Positions 23,045 through 33,572 of a stretch of 64,000 nucleotides of DNA are shown here, piece after piece. Every line of letters begins with the position of its first letter. Position 1 is the stretch's first letter. This DNA is from Helianthus annuus (taxonomy: Eukaryota > Streptophyta > Magnoliopsida > Asterales > Asteraceae): positions 84,240,026-84,304,025 of the forward strand of contig NC_035449.2 in NCBI RefSeq assembly GCF_002127325.2. The letters are read 5' to 3'. The notes beneath the pieces were generated by a model that was given only the letters and a program-made list of their open reading frames with translations, was not told the DNA's origin and did not search any database. Both the position numbers and the translations under genes were made by a program.

Positions 23045-23933
23045 TTAAGAACCTTCTTTAGAATATACCTTATAGGGTATATGTGAAGATCCCACCAGAT
23101 TTTTGTCTTTGGAATGGGTCCAAGTGTGCAGGAATCTTGCTGCATTTATAGAAAACGACAGCACGCTGACCACAGCCCTGTGTCGGCTGGACACGACCCC
23201 ATGGTCAGACAAGAGTCTGACACATTTTGTCCGTATTCTGACATTAAAGTCAGACATCATTCTGTAGGTGGGCACGAGGCGTGTGGACCTGGACATGACC
23301 CCATGGCTAGAGAATCCGCCTTTTATTTTTTTTAAGGAATTTGTCCAGATCGGGCGGTTCCTTACTGGACGGAACAACACCGAAGTGCCTGAGGTACCTT
23401 AATTGCCCTAACTTTAGACAAGAACGCAAGAGGTTATCGGAAAGGGTAAAACCAAAACTAAATACCGGTGGGCGAAACCAACCTTTATTCCCCTTATTTG
23501 GGCTCTCGTTAAAGAAGGTATATGGCACAATCGACATAGGGACGACTATCGCTCATGTCCTCACAAGAGTTAGAGGTGCTTTCGGGAGCAACGATGTTGT
23601 TATATTCCGAATGTGATCTCAATAATCCTCCTTGATCGTCGTCTTGCGAGGGATAACTTATTTCCATCTCAAGTTCTCTTATCAATTGGAGAATCACTTC
23701 CATTTGAAATAATTCTCCGAGAATCATAGCATCTAGAATAGATGATTGAGAGCATTCGAGGGAGAGATATGGATTGTTTTTACTTTCGCCCATCTTAAGG
23801 TGGAAAACGATGGGTCTATATAGTGGGGAGTGTAATTTAGAAAATAACACTTTAAATCTTCATGAGATCCACCACATATTTGACACCACACACCATAAGA
23901 GGAGCAAAAGTAAAAATAATCAATATCACTCAT
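23045..23933 (-). pseudogene. C1 ORF1 (frameshifted)
   Basis: Homologue of C2 ORF1. ATG at 23933 begins MSDIDYFYFCSSYGVWCQICGGSHEDLKC, keeping the C-x2-C-x3-H-x4-C knuckle. A shift near 23810 moves to the frame with MGESKNNPYLSLECSQ and EISYPSQDDDQ. A second shift near 23530 moves to NESPNKG and LSDNLLRSCLKLGQLRYLRHFGVVPS. A third near 23330 moves to the HGVVS-containing tail. At least three frame changes make it inactive. Confidence 0.7.
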
Positions 23934-24212
23934 ATTTCTGTCAGAAATTACCAACCGTTGGGATCTTACGGTTCTGTTTTCAGTAACTGAAGTTTGAGCA
24001 CGAGGGCATGTTCAGTGGGCACGGCCCCGTGTTCAGCTATTGTCTAACTTAAAACAAGATTGCTAGTACCAAAGATTGGGCACGGGGGCGTGTTCAGCGG
24101 GCACGACCCCGTGCTGAGCTCTACAGATGCTGAAAAATCTAGAATCCTAAAAAAAACATAAAAATAAGAAAAAAGATTAGGCCGTTGATTCCTAACTTTC
24201 TTAAAATCCTTG

Positions 24213-24233
24213 TGTCCCCGACAATGGCGCCAA
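24213..24233 (-). other. Primer binding site of C1
   Basis: Read on minus, TTGGCGCCATTGTCGGGGAC. It matches the tRNA-Asp 3' end with two mismatches and sits next to the LTR edge at 24239. Confidence 0.65.
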
Positions 24234-24238
24234 AAGCT

Positions 24239-26006
24239 TGGTATGTGTAAGGTGTGTTATGTTTTTATTGATATTTTAAGCCCATTTTACACATTAGTCA
24301 AGTTTTAAATTTATAAAACACGATATTCTACTAACACTAAACACACACATGGGCAAGTGCACCCATCGTGAGCGTAGTATAGCGTTGGTAAGATACCGAG
24401 GTCGTCCAAGGACACAAGAGCTTTTAGTACCGGTTTATCCTCAACGTCTAATCAAATCAATAGTATTAAAAAAGGTTTTAAACATGAAAAATAAAAACTA
24501 AAAATGCTGAAGATAAAAATAAAATAAAAACAGATAGCTAAGATGAATCACTTGGATCCGACTTGCCTTTAATGTATCCTTTGATGATTTCCGCACTTTT
24601 GCACTTTTTAAGAGATTATCTTAGTTATAGTAGTACGCCCCTCTTTTGAAGGTGACGTTACCCTCAACCCAGTGGTTTGAGTCAGCAATGATACAATCCC
24701 AAAGGGTTGGAATATTGGAAGATAATTAATTAAGTTATTAATGCGTAAAGTGGTATGCCCCTCTTTTGAAGGTGACGTTACCCTCAGCTAAGTGGTTTGA
24801 GTCAGCAGGGATACAATCCCGAGTAGCCGGTTTAATGTATTAATAGTAGTTTACATATGAGGGGATCAAGCCATTCGCACCCCGCCATCTAATACCAGTG
24901 GGTATTGAAGGAGGTTCTAGTAAGCTTGACCCAGGTCCTTGCAGGATCTATACACTGAACAAGGAAAGAACCTACCAAACCATTCCCTTAACCCCTGACC
25001 AGGTAGCCAACATATCTCTATATAGACCGTAGAGATATGAATGGTGAAAATCTTTTACTTTACATAGATAGTAAAGTAATGCCAAGACAACACGGACAAA
25101 TGATAAAGAAGTTTCACCTTCAACATAAGAAACTAGTAATTAAAGTCATTAATACAAAACCAAATAAAAAGTGCAAAAAGATTAAAAATCAAAAGTAATA
25201 CTTTAAATGCTTGTCTTGACCAAGTGATGTAAGTGACTAGCCAAACATGGCCTTTGCTTGACAAGAACTCTTACGATCAATCTTGTATCCCGAGACTACT
25301 ACACACACTCTAAGGTGGATGATGGATGATGGTGGTGGATGGGAGTGTTGTAGTGGTGGTGGAGTGGTGGCAAAGTGGGAGAGAGGTAGTTTGCCAAAGG
25401 ATGCCTCTGAAGTGAGCCAAGCACCCCTATTTATAGCCTGAACAGTAGCCCGGCCACGGCCTCATGTCCGCTGGACACGCCCCCGTGGCCATCTTCTTTC
25501 TCTTTGTCCATTAATTGCAATTGTTTGCATTAGGCTCCACACGGCCCCGTGTTTGCTGGGCACGGCCACGTGTGTAGAAGCGTATCTGTACTATCAAGAT
25601 TTACAAGATTCTGCGAATCTTAGCGTTGACCACGCCCCGTGCTGAGTTGGGCACGCCCCCGTGGTGGGAATAGAAGCTTCTACAGCTTTGTCCATTTGTG
25701 CAGACACCTGACCACGCCCCCGTATCCGCTCGGCACGGGCCGTGGTCAGCCTCCTGTTTCTTGTTTTTGCTTTTGCTTTTGCTTGGGGAGATGCTGTCGA
25801 GGGGTCGGGCATGCCACGTTTATTCCTTTTCTTTGTATTTATGTTAGGTTTTGCTGCATATTTGTTCCTTTTATTCATTTAAGCTCATTTAGTCCTGAAA
25901 ACACAAAAGGAAGACAAAAGCACACTTTTTCCAACATTAGTACTAATAAAGGGTTAGTTTTATGCCTCATTTGATGTAATTTATATGTTGCATTTTACAC
26001 ACATCA
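24239..26006 (-). repeat. Right (5') LTR of C1
   Basis: 1768 bp, uninterrupted. The plus reading runs TGGTATGTGTAAGG to ACACATCA. The minus-strand TATA box is 25428-25435. Four GC-rich modules lie upstream of it, at about 25447-25490, 25535-25580, 25625-25668 and 25708-25748. It is the reference for placing the insertions in the left LTR. Confidence 0.9.
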
Positions 26007-26011
26007 GTTTC

Positions 26012-27560
26012 TCCAGCCGATTAACGGATTTCTTGCTGAAAACACCCAAGTCAATCTCCGACTCAGAGGGTGCAACAGTCTCACCCATAGACTTTGATTT
26101 TTTCTCAGACAACATAGCAGCAGCTTGTGCATCCAGCTTACGCTTTTTGTCCTCAAGCACCTTCCTTTTCATCATCATTTCCGTCAAGGTAGCATCAACA
26201 TCTGGGTCACGAGATGGTCGTTTGACCCCTGCGTCTAAAACAGATAATGTGTCAGAAACGACAACATAGTCCAAGATAGAGGCATTAGAAGGACGCTTAC
26301 GAGGCGGTTCAACAACAGGCTCCTCGGTCGTTTTTTCTTCTGTCCTCTCCTCTCTCTTCTTCTTCCTCGTTTCTGTTTGTTTAGCAGCAGCAACTTGTGG
26401 ATCCACAACAGGAGTAAAAACACCCTCGCCATCAGGCTCTCGAGTAGCTCCCCGTTGTGGACCTGCACGCGAGGAACAATGAATTAGGTCCTGATACGAA
26501 CTAGCGGACTGCTCACTTGAAAGGAGTTTAAGTTCCTCCCAAGTAGGAGCAACATCGACATCAGTTTCACCCTCACCATCATCACCTAAAATAGTGCTGG
26601 GATAGGTCGTCATGCTCTCACTCGAAGGATGCAAGAAGTTGTTCCTTATCTGATCAACCCACCCTGGTTGACCCTCGGGCAACGCAGCCACAACGATTGC
26701 ACCACCCACATTGGGATCAAACATATTCAATAAACTATATCCTACTGAAAAACATAAAAGAATGTGAAGAGACAAACCAGGAAAAACAATAACAAGACAG
26801 ATAACAAAAGAGCAGTACCTTTTCCCTTGAACCCATAAACCGGATAGGCCATAGGGTTTTGAGGCACCCATAACATGCTCATCCCAGCCGCCACCAACGC
26901 CCTCTCTTCCCACTGGATGATCGAAGTAACCTTCCGAGTTAGAGTGGTATACCAATCCTGGTCAGTATAAGATATCGAAACATTAACTCGTGGAACACCT
27001 TCACTCTCTGCCCGGTAATGCATGCCAATCGAGATAACACCACAACGTATATAAAAGAATTTCTGCTTCCATTCGTGAATGCTTTTGGGAGGATCCCAGC
27101 TACAAGGTCTCACCCCACCAATACGAGAGTTAAAAGAGTAAAAAACCACCAGTGTAAGTGACAATGTAAAACATGTTAAACTTCTCAAACGTCGGTTCAA
27201 TACGTTGGGCCCGACAAATAAACTCAAAGTGGGTGATCCGGGGTAACCCCATAGCGTTTATTTGAGAAATATGTAAACCATAGCCAGTCAACACCTCCCC
27301 GATGAACTTCGACATTGGGAGACAAAAGTGTCCCACCCGGAAGAAGTCAGCATACAACGTCATGTAACTGGGGGGAGCGTCCAGAGTAGTACAGTTGGAT
27401 GTTGGAAACTGGACTCCCCACTCGGAAGAAAAACCAAAATTTTGAACTAAGTTATTTAGTTCGTCCTCCCTCCAATTGATCACTGCCTGATTTGGGCCGG
27501 GATGATTTTTCGACTTGGATTTCCTCTTTTTCAGAGTAGCAGGTTTACCCCAGTAGCCAT
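26012..27560 (-). pseudogene. Antisense extra ORF of element A, N-terminal half ('putative gypsy-type transposase' family)
   Basis: Starts at ATG 27560 on minus; a one-base shift near 27540 is needed to reach KKRKSKSKNHPGPNQ. The conserved domain follows, with YMTLYADFFRVGHFCLPMSKF and VLTGYGLHISQINAMGLPRI, the pattern of the plant family Transposase_28 (PF04195 in my memory). A shift in a homopolymer near 27140 leads to FFYIRCGVISIG. An intron-like break (donor near 26817, acceptor near 26752) leads to NMFDPNVGGAIVVAALPEG and a long basic, low-complexity part. C1 interrupts after NRLEK; the sequence continues at 5069. Despite the family name there is no DDE signature. Role unknown. Confidence 0.7.
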
Positions 27561-27677
27561 TCTCTCAAGAAGATGATGAAGATGAAAGAAGATTGAAGGA
27601 GAAAAAAGAGGATTTTAAAATTTGAAAATCCTAAGGAAGATGGAGTGAAATGAGGAAGTTTGGTGGAATTCGCTAGT

Positions 27678-27685
27678 TATTTATA
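27678..27685 (-). promoter_or_regulatory. TATA box candidate for the antisense ORF
   Basis: TATAAATA on minus in the context GGGTATAAATAACTAGC, about 118 bp upstream of the ATG at 27560. It suggests the antisense ORF has its own promoter inside element A. Confidence 0.5.
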
Positions 27686-27985
27686 CCCATCGCATTAAAT
27701 GCGATGGGGTAGTGGAACATCAGAAGGCAGAAGGTCAACCAATAGGGGGATGACACGTCAGGTAAGAGAAAAGAGATGCCGCCCCATTAGGGCGCGTGGC
27801 CGCCACGCGCCTGACACACGATGAAAAATGTGCCTGACATAACTGAAAAAGCAACTGTGCACATCTCCGACAAGACAGCCACCTCAGACGGAACATCAGT
27901 CACAGCAGACGTCACCATCATTACAAAGTTGAAAATCAAAACTTCCCTTTGAAGAAATCACTAAGTAAAAATCCCACACCCCACG

Positions 27986-28350
27986 CGCTATTTTGGCCCA
28001 CTACTTGCAATTCTTCACCTATGCGCTATTTTGGCTCAATTTTGCAAGTCATCAGCATGCGCCATTCGCTCTTTTGGCTCAATTTTGCAAGTCATCACCA
28101 TACGCCATGTGCTATTTTGGCTCAATTTTGCAAGTCATCGCCATGCGACATGCGCTATTTTGGTTCAATTTTACATGTCATCACCATGCGCCATGCGCTA
28201 TTTTGGCTCAATTTTGCAAGTTATCACCATGCGCTATTTTGGGTCAATTTTGCAAGGCATCACCATGAGCCGTGCGCTGCTTTGGCTCAAGTTTGCACGC
28301 CATCACCATGCGCCACGCGCTGTTTTAGCCCAACCTTGCACGCTACAGAC
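27986..28350 (+). repeat. 43-bp tandem array of element A
   Basis: About nine copies of a unit containing CGCTATTTTGGCTCAATT then TTGCAAGTCATCACCATG. Starts counted at 27986, 28024, 28067, 28110, 28153, 28196, 28232, 28275 and 28318: mostly 43-bp steps with short units of 38 and 36. It lies between the antisense ORF and the 3' LTR. Overlapping ORFs here (27949-28446 and others) come from the repeat and are not genes. Confidence 0.85.
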
Positions 28351-28458
28351 CGTACGCAGCAAACCCCAGTGTTCAAACTTAAAATAAACGGCAATACTTA
28401 CACCCTTATCAGTCTAGAATCCCTCCCAGATGATAAACTCAACTGATAGGGACACTGG

Positions 28459-28470
28459 ACTGGGGGGACT
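28459..28470 (+). other. Polypurine tract of element A
   Basis: ACTGGGGGGACT directly before TGAAGAGG, the proposed LTR start. Confidence 0.55.
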
Positions 28471-28960
28471 TGAAGAGGTATGGACCCAAGTCCATGCACA
28501 TGTGACAGGGACCACACCACTTTTATCCAGCATGGCACCTACATCAGGAGAGCATATCCAGAAGTTTCTAGAAGTTCTTGAAGAAATTACAGGTGACACC
28601 AAAGATGCTCTCCCAGACAAAAAGGACAACACGTGTCACTAGTTGACGGACGCCTGCTGGACCTTTAAGATATTCCTAGGACAGGCCTATAGCCACTGTT
28701 AGAATTCTCGTATCTGGACGAATAGAGATGCGCCACGTCACCCACTACTCTGAGTGCGATAGAGGAGAATAAGAGGATATTCCTCTTGGTCAGATAGCTG
28801 GCATTCAGCAGCAGCTGGCAAGGCCCTCCTTCCCTCCTTCATCATTCGGCTATAAATAGGATACTCCTCCTTCAGGTTTAACATTCTGCCCTCTCTCTAT
28901 TTCACCAACAACACACACTATTCTCCTCAGCACGGTACTTATTCTCAAGAAACGCTCATT
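28471..28960 (+). repeat. 3' LTR of element A, truncated
   Basis: Starts TGAAGAGG after the polypurine tract. A TATA box (TATAAATA) is at 28851-28858, followed by CTCCTTCAGGTTTAACATT and ACACACACTATTCTCCTCA. That layout parallels element B near 30516-30615. Its end does not match the LTR tail at positions 1-48, so the LTR is truncated or replaced from about 28960. Confidence 0.55.
28771..28787. promoter_or_regulatory. Dyad upstream of the A LTR TATA box
   Basis: AAGAGGA, TAT, TCCTCTT: perfect 7-bp arms, 64 bp upstream of the TATA box at 28851. Confidence 0.45.
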
Positions 28961-29403
28961 TCGGGTTAATTCATAGAATTGAACAATAGAATTCACCGAA
29001 TTATACCGAGTTAATTCATATACGAATTTCGTATGGCACAACACGTACCAATACGAAATTCGCCAGATTTTGAGCGAATTAGGTAACTAGGTTCGCAGTA
29101 CGCTCTGGTACGAGAACGTGTAATGGAACGCAATTCGCTAGGTCCCTAAAATTCGGTTAGTGGGGGGCGACACTCATTTTGGATAGCTTCGTTACTATGT
29201 ACCATATAATTTGGTACGATTACGACACAAATGAACAGGAAAACTCTTTAATACATTCAATGTACAATAAATAAACTCAAAAAGAAGAAATTAAACAAAT
29301 TAGAAAATATTAGGGTTAAATTTGACCAAACTTTTATATTAAGAATTAAAATGTTATTTAGTTATCAAAAAAGAAATAAAGGAAATAATAGGATATATTG
29401 TAA
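28961..29403. other. Unassigned intergenic DNA
   Basis: AT-rich. Contains repeated TACGAAATTCG-like phrases near 29020-29060 and a G run near 29160. No gene or element boundary could be supported. Confidence 0.4.
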
Positions 29404-29680
29404 GAGAAAAGTGAATTCGGTGGTGTTAGGCACTTATTACACGCAAAACCAATCAAGACTATGCCGTTTTGATTAAAAATTACCTAATCCATTTTAAATC
29501 ACTTCCATATATAATTAAAATCACCTTCAAGAACTGGTTTACAAAATCTAGTCATTCTTATCTTGTTCATCAGATTGTAAATGGATTAGGTGATTTTTAA
29601 TCAAAGCGACATAGTTCTGATTGGTTTTACTTGTATGGTTAGCCGATTAGGTGTCTAACAGCACCATATTCACTTTCCTT
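29404..29680. mobile_element. Mutator-like foldback MITE
   Basis: 277 bp with terminal inverted repeats over about 100 bp each. The left begins GAGAAAAGTGAATTCGG and the inverted right reads AAGGAAAGTGAATATGG. The arms also share the inner phrase CCTAATCCATTT. ATATTGTAA is duplicated at 29395-29403 and 29681-29689, the 9-bp size typical of Mutator elements. No coding capacity. Confidence 0.8.
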
Positions 29681-29689
29681 ATATTGTAA

Positions 29690-29999
29690 ACATTAAAAAA
29701 AACTGTCGTCACTTTCATCGTCTTCCACATTGGACCTTCTGGTTTTTTTTTCAAATAACGTGGTCTTGGTTTTAAAAAAGCGGGAACACACAAAAGCCAC
29801 AAGGTCTAAAACTGAGGCGCAAGGCGTAGAGCGCAAAAGTAGGCTTTTCGTACGTGAAGCGCAAACTATTAATATAATATTTTTTATAAATTACATATTG
29901 AAAGGGTATGGTCCCAAAAACCTGCGCCGACCAATCAGGTTGCGCGTAGGACCATACTCCTATTATACTAATCTCTCATCTTTCTCAACCCCACGCTGA
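29690..29999. other. Unassigned DNA with a hairpin
   Basis: Contains a GAGGCGCAAGGCG-rich stretch near 29814-29830. An imperfect inverted repeat (GTATGGTCC ... GGACCATAC) spans about 29908-29957. No gene seen. Confidence 0.4.
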
Positions 30000-30798
30000 C
30001 CAATCAGGTGAAACCTAGGTCACGCGCGAGTTCTGAGCAAAGACAAGACCAGATTTCACACTTAGCTTCCTAGATAAAAGCCCTCACTTCCTGGACCTTG
30101 AGTCGGCTACATGGGTCTACCACATAGGTCACGCGGTGGACAGAAGCGAAGGTCATATTAGGACAAGTACCAAAGGTACGAGTGGCATATCAGTGGACCA
30201 ATGAGCGTCCAACAGGCTATATTCGATCATGCTCCACGATTAACAATCGTACAGGAGACAAGATAGTATAGAAGGACGCATACGTGGCACCAATCAGCAT
30301 GCGTTGAAACCTGCTCCATGATCTCCAACTCAGCGGCTGATGACAGGGAGACAACAAGGACAACGGTCAGGTCACGAGGATCTATTTAGCGTGCGCCAAC
30401 TCCATCCTCACCTAGAAGCACTAACGGTTGTTACATAGAGGACAAGCCGGATATTACTTGTTGTCGACTATAGGCCCAAGGCCCATTATCCCATCTTCTT
30501 CCTCACTACTCTGGCTATAAATAGGAGCCTTCACCTACAGGTTTAAGCATTATGTTCCTTGCTATCTCACAATTAATCACACACTTATTTCCTCACAACA
30601 TATACTTATTCTCACGCCGGAGAGTTGTTAAGAGGAGAACCCCCCCCCCCTATTCCCCTCCTCTTAACGAGCTTAACGGGGTGTTTAGTGCTTTGCACAA
30701 AGATCTCGATCACAACTTGGAGAAGATTAAGAAGATTAACCTTATTTGTTGAGGCACATACCACAAACTAATCACCAGATTAGTTTGGTGTTTCTTCA
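30000..30798 (+). repeat. 5' LTR of element B (left edge uncertain)
   Basis: Right edge ends TTTCTTCA before TTGGCGCCCACT. TATA box TATAAATA at 30516-30523, followed by GGAGCC and AGGTTTAAGCATT as in the A LTR. A C run (about 30640-30650) lies between near-inverted GAGGAG/CTCCTC arms. The left edge is not determined; 30000 is a nominal start. Confidence 0.5.
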
Positions 30799-30810
30799 TT
30801 GGCGCCCACT
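30799..30810 (+). other. Primer-binding-site-like sequence of element B
   Basis: TTGGCGCCCACT immediately after the LTR CA. Same type as in element A. Confidence 0.55.
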
Positions 30811-30866
30811 GATTTTTACAATCAATTTCATCTTTTTTTTTCTGAGCTATTCTGTTCTCTCGATCA

Positions 30867-32864
30867 ATGGCTGATTCGGGAATACCAGATTTTTGTTTCG
30901 GTACACGTTCTCAAATGGGAACGGGGGAGGACACGTCGCACGTCCACAACCTACCCATTGATGAGTTCACTGAAGGAGAAACTGCAAACGTTAGGACTGT
31001 CCGCGCAAGTGGTGTTCGCACCACCCAAACGGTGACCCCAAGAAGTCATGGTGCTGGCCCCTGAAGTCCAGCACCATCGAACGTATCCACGTTGTTGGGT
31101 TTGCCGGAGGGGGAAACGCTCGCCTCCTAGTATGCCAAGCAACAGGCAACCTTGAATCTCGTGTACTCGTAGTTGAGCGCGCAACAGGCAATTCTGCAAG
31201 CATAACCATCTCTTGTGGCGACTCCCACACCAAGGCAGGGAGCGCATCAAACACCTCCTCAGGAGAATGTACAAAGGCAACATGAGAGGCACGCTTCTCA
31301 ACGAAGACAAAGCGCGCACGATACGCGCGACACCTATAATGAAAGAGACAGTTATTATGAGCACCCCTCTCATACGCAGCATAGATGTCCACTAAGTAGC
31401 CGGCTTGGGCCGCACAATTTCAATAACGAGTGGGAAAACAACATTGATAAAAACTATTCCACGTACCGTCAAGAAGAAAGCTCTTCAGTCTTCAACTGTC
31501 TGCAAAAGAACCATGAATCATACAAACTAAAGCCGCGCATTCGTACAATGAAGCAGCGGAGCATGACTTCAGTCTTGTTTATAGGCCAACAGCAGCGGTC
31601 GAGCATTCCAAATTTATGCGGAGCATTGCTTTAGCTCCGCTGAAGAAATCCAAACTTCCACGAACTGTGGGTAAGTTTTACGGCCTTACTGATCCGGATG
31701 ATCACGTTCAACTTTTTACAAGTGTTGGTGTGGTGGGCGGATGGACCATGCCTATGTGGTGCCCTCTCTTCGTTCAAACACTCACAAGAGCTGCTCGCGC
31801 GTGGTTCGAAAGGCTCCCAGCAGGAAGAATCAAGTCATGGGTTGATTTCCAAGAGCAATTCCTAGCCCACTTCAGCTAACAAAGGGGATACAGACGCGAT
31901 ACATCTAAAGTTATGGACATCTAGAGACGAGAGAATGAAGGTTTGGAAGATTTTATCACTCACTTTAATAAGGAGTGCTTAGAAATTGGAGTGAGCGAAG
32001 ATCTGATGCGCGCCCACTTCAGGATGGCAATCCATTGTGATAGTCTAATCCGGACGATCACAGGCTGAGATGGTATGCCTAAAGAATGGGACAAGCTAAA
32101 GGCCTCGATTCAAGGAGGACGCGTGCAACACCACCGACCGAATCGGTTACCGCAAGGCGGTCAAGAACGAGAACAGAGAAAAGCACTGGACTTCGTTGAT
32201 CAACACACCTAACGTGGTTCTTATCACAGAGAATCATGATTTCAAAGCTCCAAAGCCAATGTCGAACAAGAAGGGTCAAGACCCTAATCTTTATTGTGAT
32301 TTCCACAAGGATACATGTCATCTGACTGATGACTATATCAGTTTACGTCAAGAGATCGAGAAGGCTCTCAAAAGTGGCAAGCTGAGTCACTTAGTAAAGA
32401 ACGTGTGCAAGGAGATGTGCCAGATTCAAAGAAACGATGAAGGAGGTCAGAAGAAAGTCCGTCGGTTGGAAACACACATGGTTGACGGACCAAGAAAGAG
32501 CATGAAAAGCAAAGGCAAGCGTCCATTCGAGCCATCATGGCAAGAGCAACACCTAATCTTCCCAGTGGTACACGAGGGGCCCCGCGCCACACGCCCTGTC
32601 GTCATCACTAGCATCATAGGCCATTACGAGACGGACTATGTTTTCATTGACCCTGGGAGCACAACTGATATAATCTTCGAACACTGTTTCGATCAATTTG
32701 ATCCCGAAGATAAGGCACGCCTCGAACCAGTGGATTACCCAGTGTCTGGTTTCTGTAACGAAACGGTATTTTTACTGGGTGAGATTAGCTTCCCAATCAC
32801 ACTATTTGATGACATACATTCAAGAACAACGAATATCAATTTCATGGTCATGCCAGTTAAATAA
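30867..32864 (+). pseudogene. Gag and protease region of element B (broken)
   Basis: ATG 30867 begins MADSGIPDFCFGTRSQ. Frame breaks follow near 31065 and 31200, with further breaks near 31400-31630. The gag core is at 31616-31879 (LTDPDDHVQLFTSVGVVGGW and IKSWVDFQEQFLAHFS), matching element A closely. After more breaks, 32196-32864 holds CDFHKDTCHLTDDYISLRQE, a C-H-H segment with Y in place of the last Cys. It then holds a protease domain with the active-site-like FIDPGSTTDIIFEHC, where canonical enzymes have D-[ST]-G. It ends in FMVMPVK, so RT is absent. Non-functional. Confidence 0.75.
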
Positions 32865-32930
32865 AGACATGATGTCTTAATTGGAAGAATGTCAATTTCA
32901 AGAACAACGAAGTGATCGGTTTTTAGTGCT

Positions 32931-33520
32931 ATTTAATTTCTTGTTTACCCTTAATTAGAATCTCCTGTGAAAAACATGAAAAAGACCAGTTGAGGAATCA
33001 TAACAACAAAGATGTTGCATGTGTAAAGAGAAGTTACTCGTTTAAACATGTTGCACATGGAAATCATTTAACATGAAAACATTAAGGAAGCGACAAAAAT
33101 AATGCATGACAGGCGTAGATGTATGCATCTGGTGACCAACCTTTAGTTTTGATTGTCTCCGGTTTAGCTAAACATGTGGGTAATGTAACTACACATATGT
33201 AAATAATCGAACAATCAAACTTATTTTTTCATATTCCATCTTACATTTTAAGAGAGCAGAATACAGAACACCGCCGTCTCCGAAAATCACAAAAAAATTG
33301 GTCATGTGCGAGATTAAAAATTTGGACCCTATTCGAAAATCCCTATTTAATATAAACTTATCAATCACTAAAAATTATATAGATGTAATTTAAATAGTTT
33401 TTTAGCAAAATTTAAGAAGTAATTTGTTTATTAAAAGGAACGATACAGTTGACAAAATTAAACATTAAATGCCACTAACAAAAAAACTAAAAAATAAGCT
33501 AAAATAAAGAATTGGAGACG
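32931..33520. other. Unassigned intergenic DNA
   Basis: AT-rich, no ORF or repeat boundary supported. Confidence 0.4.
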
Positions 33521-33572
33521 CCGGGATTAGAACCCACGTGTCCTTGTTGTGTAAGCAGGGTAGTAACCATTA
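33520..33572 (-). other. tRNA-like relic
   Basis: On minus the segment reads ATGGTTACTACCCTGC, then ACACGTGGGTTCTAATCCC. The second part resembles a tRNA T-arm with internal promoter box B (GGTTCGAATCC) and the first a degraded box A. It could be a tRNA-derived SINE head or an old tRNA pseudogene. No complete cloverleaf can be drawn with confidence. Confidence 0.3.

Larger units (their letters stand above)
5075..26006 (-). mobile_element. Element C1: non-autonomous Athila-like LTR element, minus strand, with nested insertions
   Basis: Bounded by TG...CA and a 5-bp duplication (GTTTC). The right LTR (24239-26006) is the 5' LTR. It is followed, reading minus, by a primer site complementary to tRNA-Asp with mismatches, two decayed family ORFs, conserved non-coding DNA and a degenerate polypurine tract at 18779-18795. 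The left LTR is broken into segments 5075-6582, 13903-13909, 16518-16608 and 18633-18778 by C2, S1 and H1. The native length without insertions is about 7.3 kb. There is no gag, protease, RT or integrase, so it must have moved with enzymes supplied by another element. The tRNA-Asp primer suggests Athila relatives. Confidence 0.85.
1..28960 (+). mobile_element. Element A: decayed Tat-type Ty3/gypsy retrotransposon, host of a large nest
   Basis: Read on the plus strand, the pieces occur in the order expected of a Tat/Retand-type element: LTR tail and primer site, gag, protease, reverse transcriptase, an ORF on the opposite strand, a short tandem array, a polypurine tract and a 3' LTR with a TATA box. 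RNase H and integrase are missing, so an internal deletion lies just after 3348. Element C1 (5075-26006) is inserted in the antisense ORF. Without C1 the visible element is about 8 kb. The Tat assignment rests on the RT phrase VDYKDWNKACPRD, the gag style and the antisense ORF. The 5' LTR lies mostly outside the window. Confidence 0.7.
30799..32930 (+). mobile_element. Element B: truncated Tat-type Ty3/gypsy remnant
   Basis: Internal part of a second copy related to A: leader, gag pieces, zinc-finger segment and protease. It stops near 32930, before reverse transcriptase, with no 3' LTR. The following sequence to 33520 is not retroelement-like. Confidence 0.65.

Noticed and set aside
26012..27560. 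True DNA transposase
   Set aside because: The family name includes 'transposase', but no DDE/D residues or terminal repeats are visible, and the ORF sits antisense in a gypsy element.
27986..28350. Possible CRISPR-like array
   Set aside because: The whole unit is repeated with no unique spacers, and the sequence is plant retroelement DNA.
27949..28446. Open frames of 91-165 codons in three overlapping frames
   Set aside because: They are created by the 43-bp tandem array, whose unit length is not a multiple of three and has no stop in several frames. No protein family is visible.
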